The notes: generated by a model from the letters alone, not told the origin. Positions 8,315-16,728 are shown, numbered from the stretch's first letter. The stretch is DNA of 46,633 bases from an uncultured Bacteroides sp. (GCA_944321495.1 CALULP010000005.1:1-46633), one strand, 5' to 3'. Made by a program: numbers and translations.

Positions 8315-9400
8315 ATGGCAGAAGAAGTAGTATTAATGAAGGGGAACGAAGCCATCGCCCACGCAGCCATCCGCTGCGGAGCAGACGGCTACTTCGGCTA
8401 CCCCATTACCCCCCAGTCGGAAGTACTGGAAACCCTTGCCGAACTGAAACCTTGGGAAACCACGGGCATGGTAGTGCTGCAAGCGGAAAGTGAACTCGCC
8501 GCCATCAACATGGTGTACGGCGGTGCAGGAAGCGGAAAAATGGTAATGACCTCGTCCTCAAGCCCGGGCGTGAGCCTGAAGCAGGAGGGCATCTCCTACC
8601 TGGCAGGCGCCGAGTTGCCTTGCCTGATTGTAAACGTGATGCGTGGCGGCCCCGGACTGGGTACCATACAGCCCAGCCAAGCCGACTATTTCCAGACCGT
8701 CAAAGGCGGCGGACACGGCGACTACCGCCTGATAGCCCTTGCCCCGGCATCGGTGCAGGAGATGGCCGACTTCGTGGGACTGGCCTTTGAACTGGCATTC
8801 AAATACCGCAACCCCGCCATCATCCTTGCCGACGGCGTCATCGGGCAGATGATGGAAAAAGTAACGCTGCCCCCGCAAAAGCCCCGCCGCACAGACGAGG
8901 AAGTGATAGCCCAATGCCCTTGGGCTACGACCGGGAAGGCCGGCGGACGCAAGCCGAACATCATCACCTCGCTGGAACTGAAACCGGAAGCCATGGAGGT
9001 GAACAACCTGCGCTTCCAAGCCAAGTACCGGAAGATTGAGGAAAACGAGGTGCGCTTCGAGGAAATCGACTGTGAAGATGCCGACTACCTGATTGTGGCA
9101 TTCGGCTCGATGGCACGCATCGGGCAGAAAGCCATGGAACTGGCACGCGAAGAAGGCATCAAGGTAGGCATTCTGCGCCCCATCACCCTGTGGCCCTTCC
9201 CCACCAAAGCCATCGTCTCTTACGCAGAGAAAGTGAAAGGCATGCTGGTGGCAGAACTGAACGCCGGACAAATGGTGGAAGACGTGCGCCTGGCCGTAAA
9301 CGGGAAAGTGAAAGTAGAACATTTCGGACGCTTGGGAGGCATCGTGCCCGACCCCGATGAAATCGTGGCAGCGCTGAAAGAAAAACTGATAGGAAAATGA
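8315..9400 (+). CDS. vorB: 2-oxoacid:ferredoxin oxidoreductase, alpha subunit (VorB/KorA type)
   Basis: A 361-residue pyruvate:ferredoxin-oxidoreductase-like alpha chain. Family marks are GNEAIAHAAIRCGADGYFGYPITPQSE at the N-terminus, AESELAAINMVYGGAGSG, MTSSSSPGVSLKQEGISYLAGAE, and the C-terminal transketolase-like segment with LIVAFGSMARIG and VGILRPITLWPFP. It pairs with the beta chain at 9582-10343 to oxidise a 2-oxoacid and CoA to acyl-CoA, CO2 and reduced ferredoxin. Branched-chain 2-oxoacids or 2-oxoglutarate are the likely substrates in anaerobic Bacteroidales; the sequence does not decide. ATG 8315 lies 14 nt after the ferredoxin gene; the longer GTG frame from 8132 is a shadow of that gene. 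Its stop overlaps the next start (ATGA). Confidence 0.9.
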   Translation: MAEEVVLMKGNEAIAHAAIRCGADGYFGYPITPQSEVLETLAELKPWETTGMVVLQAESELAAINMVYGGAGSGKMVMTSSSSPGVSLKQEGISYLAGAELPCLIVNVMRGGPGLGTIQPSQADYFQTVKGGGHGDYRLIALAPASVQEMADFVGLAFELAFKYRNPAIILADGVIGQMMEKVTLPPQKPRRTDEEVIAQCPWATTGKAGGRKPNIITSLELKPEAMEVNNLRFQAKYRKIEENEVRFEEIDCEDADYLIVAFGSMARIGQKAMELAREEGIKVGILRPITLWPFPTKAIVSYAEKVKGMLVAELNAGQMVEDVRLAVNGKVKVEHFGRLGGIVPDPDEIVAALKEKLIGK

Positions 9401-9570
9401 ACACCGACAAAATAAGAAACGTACTGAACATCCTCTTCCTGATACTGGCAGTGGCGGCCGTCATTGTGTACTTTGCGGCGCGAGATGACTTCAAGCTGTT
9501 CCTCTACGTGTGCGGGGCAGCCATATTCTGCAAGCTGATGGAGTTCTTTATTCGTTTCACCAACAGATAG
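9397..9570 (+). CDS. 57-residue membrane protein inside the oxidoreductase operon
   Basis: Not recognised as a named family. ATG 9397 overlaps the vorB stop by the four bases ATGA, and the frame stays open for 57 codons to TAG 9568. After a polar start (MNTDKIRN) it has a strong first membrane span (VLNILFLILAVAAVIVYFA, about residues 9-27), a short charged turn ARDDFK, a second hydrophobic stretch (LFLYVCGAAIFCKLMEFF, about 34-51) and a basic tail IRFTNR. This gives a two-helix hairpin. The translational coupling and 11-nt gap to the beta subunit show it is part of the operon. It may tether or couple the otherwise cytoplasmic enzyme to the membrane; that is inference. Confidence 0.75.
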   Translation: MNTDKIRNVLNILFLILAVAAVIVYFAARDDFKLFLYVCGAAIFCKLMEFFIRFTNR

Positions 9571-9581
9571 GAGACGTGATT

Positions 9582-10343
9582 ATGACAACAGAAGACATTA
9601 TAAAGCCCGAAAACCTGGTTTACAAGAAACCGACGCTGATGAACGACAACCCCATGCACTACTGCCCGGGGTGCAGCCACGGCGTAGTACACAAGCTCAT
9701 TGCCGAGGTCATCGAAGAAATGGGCATGGAAGACAAGGCCATCGGCATCTCGCCTGTGGGATGCGCGGTGTTCATCTACAATTACCTGGACATCGACTGG
9801 CAGGAAGCTGCCCACGGACGTGCCCCCGCGCTGGCAACCGCCATCAAGCGCCTTTGGCCCAGCCGCCTGGTGTTCACCTACCAAGGCGACGGCGACTTGG
9901 CATGCATAGGCACGGCAGAAACCATCCACGCCTTGAACCGGGGAGAAAACATCACCATCATTTTCATCAACAACGCCATTTACGGCATGACGGGCGGCCA
10001 GATGGCGCCTACCACCTTGGTGGGCATGAAAACCGCCACCTGCCCCTACGGCCGCGACCCGCACCTGCATGGCTACCCGCTGAAAATGGCGGACATCGCC
10101 GCCCAGCTGGAGGGCACTGCCTACGTCACCCGCCAGAGCGTACAGTCGGTTCCCGCCATCCGCAAGGCGAAGAAGGCCATCCGCAAGGCATTCGAGAACT
10201 CCATGACGGGCAAAGGAAGCAACCTGGTGGAAATCGTTTCGACCTGTAACTCGGGATGGAAAATGTCGCCCGCCGATGCCAACAAATGGATGGAAGAACA
10301 CATGTTCCCCTTCTACCCCCTGGGTGACCTGAAAGATAAATAA
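9582..10343 (+). CDS. 2-oxoacid:ferredoxin oxidoreductase, beta subunit (thiamine diphosphate)
   Basis: A 253-residue beta chain carrying the thiamine diphosphate site. It has the HYCPGCSHGVVHKL cysteine motif near the N-terminus, ISPVGCAVF, the GDGDLACIGTAE Mg/ThDP motif with the downstream NNAIYGMTGGQMAPTT, and CPYGRDP further on. These are hallmarks of Kor/Vor beta subunits. ATG 9582 is chosen because it starts MTTEDIIKPENLVYKKP, which fits family N-termini; the upstream 24 codons of the frame overlap the small membrane protein gene. It works with the alpha subunit (8315-9400) and gamma subunit (10367-10918). Confidence 0.92.
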   Translation: MTTEDIIKPENLVYKKPTLMNDNPMHYCPGCSHGVVHKLIAEVIEEMGMEDKAIGISPVGCAVFIYNYLDIDWQEAAHGRAPALATAIKRLWPSRLVFTYQGDGDLACIGTAETIHALNRGENITIIFINNAIYGMTGGQMAPTTLVGMKTATCPYGRDPHLHGYPLKMADIAAQLEGTAYVTRQSVQSVPAIRKAKKAIRKAFENSMTGKGSNLVEIVSTCNSGWKMSPADANKWMEEHMFPFYPLGDLKDK

Positions 10344-10366
10344 ACCTAAAGACAGAGTGTAAGACA

Positions 10367-10918
10367 ATGAAAGCAGAAATCATTATAGCAGGATTCGGCG
10401 GACAAGGCGTCCTCTCCATGGGAAAGATACTGGCCTACTCCGGACTGATGGAAGGCAAAGAGGTAACCTGGATGCCGGCTTACGGTCCCGAACAACGTGG
10501 CGGTACGGCTAACGTGACTGTCATCATCAGCGATGAGCGCATCTCGTCACCCATACTGAGCCGGTATGATGCCGCCATCATCTTGAACCAGCCTTCGCTG
10601 GAGAAGTTTGAGAGCAAAGTAAAACCGGGCGGCGTGCTTATCTACGACGGCTACGGCATCATCAATCCGCCCACGCGGAAAGACATCCACGTGTACCGCA
10701 TAGACGCCATGGATGCCGCCAACGAGATGAGCAACAGCAAGGCGTTCAACATGATTGTGCTGGGCGGACTGCTGAAAATAATGCCGGTAGTGACACTGGA
10801 GAACGTCATCAAAGGCTTGAAAAAGACATTGCCCGAACGCCACCATCACCTGATTCCCATGAACGAGGAAGCCATCAAGAAAGGGATGGAACTGATTAAG
10901 GCAATGGACAACAATTAA
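10367..10918 (+). CDS. 2-oxoacid:ferredoxin oxidoreductase, gamma subunit
   Basis: A 183-residue gamma chain that starts KAEIIIAGFGGQGVLSMGKILAYS, the highly conserved N-terminus of this subunit family (CoA-binding fold). It continues with TWMPAYGPEQRGGTANVTVIIS, another signature, and ends in a helical region (LIPMNEEAIKKGMELIKAM). It completes the operon, 23 nt after the beta subunit. The stop codon runs directly into CAATTG repeats and the palindromic element at 10964-11035, beyond which genes run the other way. Confidence 0.92.
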   Translation: MKAEIIIAGFGGQGVLSMGKILAYSGLMEGKEVTWMPAYGPEQRGGTANVTVIISDERISSPILSRYDAAIILNQPSLEKFESKVKPGGVLIYDGYGIINPPTRKDIHVYRIDAMDAANEMSNSKAFNMIVLGGLLKIMPVVTLENVIKGLKKTLPERHHHLIPMNEEAIKKGMELIKAMDNN

Positions 10919-11068
10919 CAATTGACAATTGACAATTGACAATTAAGAATTGAGAGATAGTAAAGGCGCGGATTACGCGGATGCCACGGATAAGTCCTTA
11001 ACTGGAAATCCGTGAAACCTGCGTAATCCGCGCCTAACTATTTATTGTCAATTGTTAATTGTCAATTG
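10919..11068. repeat. Palindromic intergenic element with CAATTG flanks
   Basis: A nested inverted repeat fills the convergent gap. The outer arms are (CAATTGA)n at 10919-10945 and (TTGTCAA)n at 11043-11070. The middle arms AGGCGCGGATTACGC (10964-10978) and GCGTAATCCGCGCCT (11021-11035) match perfectly. The inner arms CACGGAT (10985-10991) and ATCCGTG (11008-11014) also match. The GGATTACGCGG / AATCCGTG words resemble a repeat scattered in Bacteroides gene spaces. It could terminate transcripts from both sides, but no T-run follows the stems. Confidence 0.7.
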
Positions 11069-12487
11069 TCAATTCTCATACGTGAACACGTACTCATCAT
11101 CGTAATAAGACTCCGTCTCGCTGATGACCTCTCCGGTGGCAACTTCCGTAGTGACGGTACGCAAGGTGCAACGGGCAGTGACACGCGACAGGTAGTTCTC
11201 GGCGGTGAAGCTGTATTCGTAAGGCGCCCACTCATCGTGATGGGTAGTCTCGGTGGTCGGTGCAGGCGGCTCGGATTCCCCGGGACCCGGTTCTGTCACA
11301 GCGGATTCGTAATACCAGTTCACCAGGTCGGATTTCACCAAGTTCTTGCTGCCCTGCCCCAACATGCGGAGGCAGAAAAGCATGTTGGTCAGGTTCACAT
11401 AGACCGCATCCACGTTACCGAACAGGGAGCGGCTCATGACATTGAAATCGAACCCGGGCGTCTCGTTCAGGTGCGAAGTATATTCCCAGTCCATGAGGTT
11501 GCCGTTGTACGGCTCGTCGCCGATGGTAGACATCAGATTGCCGTCCTGCCACGTGAGGTTCAGCATTTCATTGCCGAACGACCTGGTCCACGCAGCAACG
11601 CCGGGAGTGGGTGCCGGGTCTTCCACAACAGGTTCATCATCATCTTCTCCATCTTCCCCATCCACTTCATACATAGAATCTTCCAGAATCTGTTGCAGGT
11701 AGTTTTCGGAGTCGTACTTGAACATCCAGGCCGTGGTAGTCGTGGAATATTCCGGCTCTTCGTAAAGCAAAGAGATGTAACCGGCCTCGTTCAGCGTGGC
11801 GATGTAAGTGCTGGACTCGGAATATTCATCGTCCTCATAGCCTATTTTCAGCTGCGAGCCTTCGTAGCTGAAGGTGTACACCACGTCCGAATAGTAGCTC
11901 TGTTCATCGCCTGTGTACGTAATGCTGTGCATCTCGGAAAGCCTGCCCTCGGCATCGTATGCAAAGGTCAGGATGTCTTTGTCGTAACTCTCGGGATAAT
12001 CGCTGTCCACGTGGGTATATTCCATGCGTGCCAAGCGTTTGCCTTGCGGGGTTACCGGCTCTGCAGGCGTATCGCCTTCCTCGGTAGTGCCTTTCTGCTC
12101 TACGGTGATGGTGATGACATCGCCCGCGCAGGCAATCTCAATCTTTGCTTTGCGGTCGGTGCCCGTGTTGTTCTCTTTCAAGGTGAGCGTCAGGGTGTAC
12201 TCGCCGGCACCGCCGCTGTAGGCGCTCAGCGTCAGCCAGTCCACCGAACTGCCGCCCGCAGCCTTCGAAACAGCGACTTCGGTCACGGTAGCCACCCAGT
12301 CGGCCGTGGCAGTAAAGCTGATGCCGCCGCCCGAGCCTTGGGTTTCGTCGGCATAGACCGTCTGCGAGGTCTGGGTGCCGCCGGTCAGAATCACGTTTTT
12401 CGATGCCTCATCGTCGCTGCATCCTGCCCAGGCAAAGAGCAATGCGAGGAGGCAAAGGTAGGTTTGCCAATAAGTTCTAAGTTTCAT
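11069..12487 (-). CDS. BACON-domain lipoprotein A
   Basis: A 472-residue exported protein. The lipobox FAWAGC gives Cys23. Residues about 32-135 form a BACON-like beta-sandwich: ISFTATADWVATV, WLTLSAYSGGAGEYTLTL, KENNTGTDRKAKIEI, then VITITVEQKGTT. BACON domains occur in Bacteroidetes surface proteins and are thought to bind carbohydrate or mucin. The rest has repeated YTFSYEG, FKYDSENYLQ and YSFTAENYLS units, reminiscent of DUF4595-type YD-like beta repeats. ATG 12487 is used rather than TTG 12523 because it starts the signal peptide MKLRTYWQTYLCLLALLF. It lies 93 nt downstream of its paralogue, and the block 12081-12392 is almost identical to 13515-13826 there. No partner is known. Confidence 0.75.
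   Translation of the reverse strand: MKLRTYWQTYLCLLALLFAWAGCSDDEASKNVILTGGTQTSQTVYADETQGSGGGISFTATADWVATVTEVAVSKAAGGSSVDWLTLSAYSGGAGEYTLTLTLKENNTGTDRKAKIEIACAGDVITITVEQKGTTEEGDTPAEPVTPQGKRLARMEYTHVDSDYPESYDKDILTFAYDAEGRLSEMHSITYTGDEQSYYSDVVYTFSYEGSQLKIGYEDDEYSESSTYIATLNEAGYISLLYEEPEYSTTTTAWMFKYDSENYLQQILEDSMYEVDGEDGEDDDEPVVEDPAPTPGVAAWTRSFGNEMLNLTWQDGNLMSTIGDEPYNGNLMDWEYTSHLNETPGFDFNVMSRSLFGNVDAVYVNLTNMLFCLRMLGQGSKNLVKSDLVNWYYESAVTEPGPGESEPPAPTTETTHHDEWAPYEYSFTAENYLSRVTARCTLRTVTTEVATGEVISETESYYDDEYVFTYEN
12081..12392 (-). repeat. Duplicated BACON block, copy A
   Basis: Aligns without gaps to 13515-13826 (constant offset 1434). By eye about nine bases in ten agree and most differences are in third codon positions. 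It encodes the BACON-like domain of lipoprotein A; sequence on either side diverges. Confidence 0.8.
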
Positions 12488-12530
12488 ATCTGTTTGTTTT
12501 TTTAACCTGATGCAACTTTGCAAAGAGAGT

Positions 12531-12565
12531 GTGCCGAAACAAAAAATAACGGATTATTTCGGCAC
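12531..12565 (-). other. Hairpin between the two BACON genes
   Basis: GTGCCGAAA (12531-12539) and TTTCGGCAC (12557-12565) are perfect complements around a 17-nt AT-rich loop. It lies in the 93-nt gap between the paralogues on the transcribed minus strand. No T-tract follows, so it may be an mRNA processing or partial termination site. Confidence 0.45.
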
Positions 12566-12580
12566 CCCCTCCTATATATG

Positions 12581-13912
12581 TTATTCCGTATAAGTAATGG
12601 TGTAGGTATAGGTGCTGACGTTGCCGTCGCTCCAAGTGCAGGTCTTATGGACTTTTACGGGGCGGTTGAGGTCGTCGTACTCGTAAGAGTATTCGGCATT
12701 GCCACCGTAATAAGAGCGGTCGTACTCGTGCGTCATCATGAGGTTGCCGCGCTTGCCCATGTAACCAAAGGCATTGACAGCGCCGGTCATGTCAGTGATG
12801 AAGCAGGACATCCACTCGCTTTCGCAGATAATCCAGGTCAGGTCGACATTCACCTCGGGGTTGTTAATGTAGGCAGGATTCTCGTAGCGCATCTCTGCCA
12901 CATAGTCTTCGCTGTTTTCACCATAGTAATCATTCGCCACTTTCACAAGGTTGCCGTCCTGCCATTCAGCTTTGGAAACATCTTCATATACGTTGCCCGG
13001 GTCGTAGGACAGGGTGTAAGTGTCCGTTCCGCCCGTGGCATAACCATTGGCGTCGTACTGCACGATGGCTTCGCCTTCCACCACATCGTCGCCGTCATAC
13101 CAAGCATAGGTAACGGTGGTGACACGGTTGTTGTCGTCCAGGGTGAAGACGGTGACATCCTCCGACTCGGAAGCAGCTCGGGTCTTGAGGAAGTGTTTGG
13201 GTGCCCAACCTTTAAGGCCGGCAGCCACCGGTTCCTCGGCACCGGCGTCAACCGGATCGTCGACATCGGGATAATATTGCCTGAGCGTGATGGTGTTTCC
13301 GGAAAACTCATAGGTCGTGCGGAAGAATTCGCTTTCGTCGCCTGTGCCGCTGCCATCGGTGATGACCTGGGCAATGCGGCCTTGTTCATCGTACTTAAAA
13401 TAGTAGACGTTCTTGTGCGACGGACCATCCAGGCTGCTTCCCTCCTCATCTATGCGGGCTACATAGTATTCCACATCCTCCGGATTAACCGGTTCCACCG
13501 GAGTTTCGCCCGCTTCGGTAGTGCCTTTCTGCTCCACGGTGATGGTGATGACATCGCCTGCGCAGGCAATCTCAATCTTCGCCTTGCGGTCGGCGCCCGT
13601 GTTGTTTTCCTTCAACGTGAGCTGCAACGTGTATTCACCGGCACCGCCGCTGTAAGCACTCAGCGTCAGCCAGTCCACCGAGCTGCCGCCCGCAGCCCTC
13701 GAGACAGTGACTTCGGTCACGGTAGCCACCCAGTCGGCCGTGGCGGTAAAGCTGATGCCGCCGCCCGTGCCTTGGGTCTCATCGGCATAGACTGTCTGCG
13801 AGGTCTGGGTGCCCCCGGTCAGAACCACACTCTTCGGCGCGCCATCGTCGCCGCTGCATCCCGCTACTACCAAAGCCAGCAGGAAGCCAAAAGAAATCCA
13901 TAAGTTTTTCAT
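12581..13912 (-). CDS. BACON-domain lipoprotein B
   Basis: A 443-residue paralogue of the neighbouring lipoprotein. Lipobox VVAGC, Cys19. Residues about 29-132 are the same BACON-like domain as in copy A (TADWVATVTEVTVS, WLTLSAYSGGAGEYTLQL, ENNTGADRKAKIEIA, VITITVEQKGTTE). The remainder is only weakly similar to copy A, again built of short beta repeats such as YYFKYDEQGRIAQV, VFTLDDNNRVTTV, AIVQYDANGYATG and YSYEYDDLNRP, which look like YD/RHS-type units of the DUF4595 sort. The gene starts 33 nt after the response regulator stop and may be cotranscribed with the kinase/regulator pair. It is presumably on the cell surface. Confidence 0.75.
   Translation of the reverse strand: MKNLWISFGFLLALVVAGCSGDDGAPKSVVLTGGTQTSQTVYADETQGTGGGISFTATADWVATVTEVTVSRAAGGSSVDWLTLSAYSGGAGEYTLQLTLKENNTGADRKAKIEIACAGDVITITVEQKGTTEAGETPVEPVNPEDVEYYVARIDEEGSSLDGPSHKNVYYFKYDEQGRIAQVITDGSGTGDESEFFRTTYEFSGNTITLRQYYPDVDDPVDAGAEEPVAAGLKGWAPKHFLKTRAASESEDVTVFTLDDNNRVTTVTYAWYDGDDVVEGEAIVQYDANGYATGGTDTYTLSYDPGNVYEDVSKAEWQDGNLVKVANDYYGENSEDYVAEMRYENPAYINNPEVNVDLTWIICESEWMSCFITDMTGAVNAFGYMGKRGNLMMTHEYDRSYYGGNAEYSYEYDDLNRPVKVHKTCTWSDGNVSTYTYTITYTE
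13515..13826 (-). repeat. Duplicated BACON block, copy B
   Basis: Partner of 12081-12392, collinear and gap-free. The conserved segment matches the domain boundaries, while the flanking signal peptides and C-terminal halves have diverged. This suggests recent duplication followed by tail replacement, or ongoing gene conversion of the domain. Confidence 0.8.
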
Positions 13913-13945
13913 TGCTTTTTTGAATTTGTATTTAATGAATAAAAG

Positions 13946-14602
13946 TCAGCGTTTACGGATGGGAATAATGCCGCGCGAGATGGCAGTCATCACCAGGTCG
14001 GCCACGTTGCGTGCATCAAGTTTCTCCAACAGATGACGGCGGTGGGTATCGACGGTATTGGTGGAAAGGCAGAGTTCCTGGGCTATCTCCTGCGTGCTCT
14101 TACCCTCGGAAATGCGCTTCAGCACATCCAGTTCGCGCAACGTCAGTTCTTCCCGCTTGTGCTCGTCGGAATGTTTCATTTGGGCGCGGACACGTTCGGC
14201 GTAAGGACAATAATAAGTCCCACCCTCCAGCACCCGCCGGATGGCTTCGGAGATGCGCGCCGAATCGACAGACTTGAACAAAATGCCATCGACATCGCAT
14301 TGTATCAAGTTTTTAATGAACCAGATTTCTTCGTGCATGGTATTGATGATGATGCGCGCCCCGGGGTCTTTCTCACGAATGGAGGCAATGACATCCAACC
14401 CCGACATGTCGGGCAGCTCCAAGTCCAGCACATAAAGGTCAAAACGTTGGGAGAGGATAAGGGCAACCGCTTCGCATCCGGATGACGCCGTACAGATGTT
14501 TTTTACTTCGGGCAACGAACACTCGATGATGCGCTTCAATCCCTGCAAAACCAAGTCGTGGTCGTCCACCAACAAAATGCGTATGCCTTTTTCTTCCATC
14601 AA
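13946..14602 (-). CDS. LuxR/NarL-type response regulator
   Basis: A 218-residue response regulator. The receiver domain (about 6-122) has the acidic pair D13-D14, phospho-acceptor D60 in LYVLDLELPDMSG, and K110 in GILFKS. A C-terminal LuxR helix-turn-helix (about 152-205) reads LTLRELDVLKRISEGKSTQEIAQELCLSTNTVDTHRRHLLEKL. Its partner is the kinase immediately upstream (103-nt gap). Two start codons (14602, 14599) are equivalent. The BACON lipoproteins downstream are the obvious candidate targets or cotranscribed outputs, but this is positional inference. Confidence 0.92.
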   Translation of the reverse strand: MMEEKGIRILLVDDHDLVLQGLKRIIECSLPEVKNICTASSGCEAVALILSQRFDLYVLDLELPDMSGLDVIASIREKDPGARIIINTMHEEIWFIKNLIQCDVDGILFKSVDSARISEAIRRVLEGGTYYCPYAERVRAQMKHSDEHKREELTLRELDVLKRISEGKSTQEIAQELCLSTNTVDTHRRHLLEKLDARNVADLVMTAISRGIIPIRKR

Positions 14603-14705
14603 CTATCTCCATGTTTGATTTGTGTTGCAAAGAAAAGGCTTTTTAAAATATGCGGCATCACTGAAAATAGTGATTTTTTGACAGAAGACACGGTTTTTCA
14701 CCCGT

Positions 14706-16607
14706 TCATGCCAGCTGTACTGTCAGAATACAGGCGCAGCCACTGCCTGTGCTTTCCACGGCAAAGGTTCCTCCCAATGCCGTCACACGCTCATTGACCG
14801 TATCCATGCCTATGCCGTCCGACCGCTGTCCGGGATGGTATTGATAGGAGCCGTTATCCGCCAACTCCAGCTTCAGGACCTCTTTTTCCAAGGCAAGGCG
14901 CACCTCTACTTCCGTGGCGTCGGAATGCCGCACAATGTTGGACAACAACTCCTGCACAATGCGATACACCTCGTAGGACACCTGCTCGGGCACCTTACCC
15001 CATTGTTCCTCCGTTCCTGCCGACTGAAAGGCCAACTGCATGGAAGGCGGGGCGACCAAGCGGCTGACATAATCGGCTACGGCTTCGGGCAACGTGACAT
15101 ACTGGAACTTGGGCGGCATCAGTTCGTGCGAGATGTGCCTTACGTCATCCCTCACCCGGCCTATCATCTCAAGCAAGCGGCCGTTGTCATCCTGTCCTGC
15201 CGCCTGCCGTGCCTGTACCTGCATGCCTATGCCGAGAAGGTCGTTGCACACGCCGTCATGCAACTCCTTGGCCAGGCGCGACCGCTCGCGCTCCATGCCT
15301 TCGATGTAACGCTGTGCCAGCCGGAGTTCCTCTTCCTTGCGGAGGCGCTTGCGCCGCAGAAAATAATACAATACCCAGCACAGGAACACGAACAGCAGCA
15401 CCGATGCGACCACCATCCATTGCCAGGTCCGGGCTTCCTGCTTCAGTTGTTCTTGGGTAAGATGGGCTATTTCCAATTCCTTTTCCTGGGTCTCATACTT
15501 CACGCTCCACTCGGAAAGGTCGGCATTCACCTGCTCCAGGTGCAAGCTGTCGGCGGCAAGGTAGGCTTTCTCATAGTAGCGGGCGGCGCGGGCATAATCT
15601 TTCAGTCCCTCGTAATTGGCTGCCATGTCCCGGTACAGGCGGTCAAGGGGCGTCTGCGCATTGACTTCCCGCAAGGCGAACAGCTTCTGCTGCACAGCCA
15701 GGCTTTCGCGGTAACGCCCCAACCGGGTCAGCAGCTGATAATGGGTTTCCTCGTAGCCCAACACCTCGTTGGCCGTTTCCGGCAGGCGTTTTTTCACCAG
15801 CTCGGCCTGTGCCATGTAGTAATCCAACGAATCGGTCTGTCCCATGTCCGCAAAGCATTTTATCAGATACACCAGCCCCTTCAGCTCGAACATCGGCTTC
15901 TGCTGGCTGCGCGCCTTGTCGACGGCCGGGCGCAACATTCGCGCCGCCTCTTCGTTCTTGCCCTGCAGCTGGAAAATGGCTCCTGCCGTGGTGGCGGCGT
16001 AAAACACCATGTCGATGTCGTCGCTGTGTGCGGCCGCGTCCATGGCGCGCCGTGCATAAGCCGCCGCCTCGTCCAGCCGCGAAGTGTTGGCATAAAGCAC
16101 GGCTATGCTGGTGAGCAGGTGTGTACGGTCGTCATAATCGCCATTTTCCTCCAGCACCTGCAAGGCCCGGTTGTAGCAGTAGAGGGCGGAGTCCGGCATC
16201 TCCTTACGCCGGTAACCCACGCCCAATGAAGTCAGTATGGCCACCCGGTACTCAGTGGGCGCCTGCAGGCGAACGGCCTCGCGGTCGGCAAACGACAGTT
16301 GCCGCACGGCCTCGTCCATATCGCCCTCCGTGGCATAGGTAACGGCATAGTTTATCAGCAACGTAAGGTAAGGGTCTTGCCGGTCCTTGCGGGCATGTTT
16401 CAACCCCTGCCGGCAATAATAACGGGTGCTGTCCGTCCGCCGGTAAGCGTAATATTCGCTCAGATGGGCATAAGCCGTGGCTATGGTGTCGCGGTTGCCT
16501 GTACGTTCGGCAACCTCCAGCCCCTGCTGCAAAGCCTGCAAATCGTCTTCCTGGGCAACCAGGCTAAGGGGCAAGGCGCTTAAAAGGCAAAGAAGAAAGA
16601 TTTTCAT
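14706..16607 (-). CDS. TPR sensor histidine kinase (HisKA_3/NarL partner)
   Basis: A 633-residue membrane kinase. The signal peptide is MKIFLLCLLSALPLSLVAQ. A periplasmic region of helical TPR repeats follows (about 25-360; YYCRQGLKHARKD, DSALYCYNRALQVLEENG, LDEAAAYARRAMDAA). A single membrane span is at about 396-418 (WMVVASVLLFVFLCWVLYYF). The cytoplasmic part has HisKA_3 with H450 in RLAKELHDGVCNDLLGIG and a HATPase_c domain (VQELLSNIVRHSDATEV, RSDGIGMDTVNERVTALGG). It phosphorylates the regulator at 13946-14602. The periplasmic signal is unknown; this TPR-kinase type is common in Bacteroidetes. ATG 16607 begins the signal peptide; the earlier start in frame adds six residues. Confidence 0.92.
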   Translation of the reverse strand: MKIFLLCLLSALPLSLVAQEDDLQALQQGLEVAERTGNRDTIATAYAHLSEYYAYRRTDSTRYYCRQGLKHARKDRQDPYLTLLINYAVTYATEGDMDEAVRQLSFADREAVRLQAPTEYRVAILTSLGVGYRRKEMPDSALYCYNRALQVLEENGDYDDRTHLLTSIAVLYANTSRLDEAAAYARRAMDAAAHSDDIDMVFYAATTAGAIFQLQGKNEEAARMLRPAVDKARSQQKPMFELKGLVYLIKCFADMGQTDSLDYYMAQAELVKKRLPETANEVLGYEETHYQLLTRLGRYRESLAVQQKLFALREVNAQTPLDRLYRDMAANYEGLKDYARAARYYEKAYLAADSLHLEQVNADLSEWSVKYETQEKELEIAHLTQEQLKQEARTWQWMVVASVLLFVFLCWVLYYFLRRKRLRKEEELRLAQRYIEGMERERSRLAKELHDGVCNDLLGIGMQVQARQAAGQDDNGRLLEMIGRVRDDVRHISHELMPPKFQYVTLPEAVADYVSRLVAPPSMQLAFQSAGTEEQWGKVPEQVSYEVYRIVQELLSNIVRHSDATEVEVRLALEKEVLKLELADNGSYQYHPGQRSDGIGMDTVNERVTALGGTFAVESTGSGCACILTVQLA

Positions 16608-16728
16608 AACAAATACGTATAGCAAAGAGAAACGAGGAAGAGAAGAAACACATCAAAACGCCCTCATGCAGACAGACGCGTTCCCCGTCATCCTGTCCCC
16701 AACCCAATAACAAGACAATATCTCCCTG

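Noticed and set aside
11045..12505. Long + strand frame (486 codons) opposite lipoprotein A
   Set aside because: It mirrors the minus-strand gene, has no family features, and the minus strand encodes a clear lipoprotein with a BACON domain.
12518..13903. Long + strand frame (461 codons) opposite lipoprotein B
   Set aside because: Same antisense shadow effect; its product is a repetitive Val/Gly/Arg mixture with no signal or motif.
14657..14679. Terminator (ATCACT/AGTGAT stem plus six T)
   Set aside because: It is oriented for the + strand, where nothing is transcribed, and the 6-bp stem with 6-nt loop between kinase and regulator is weak.
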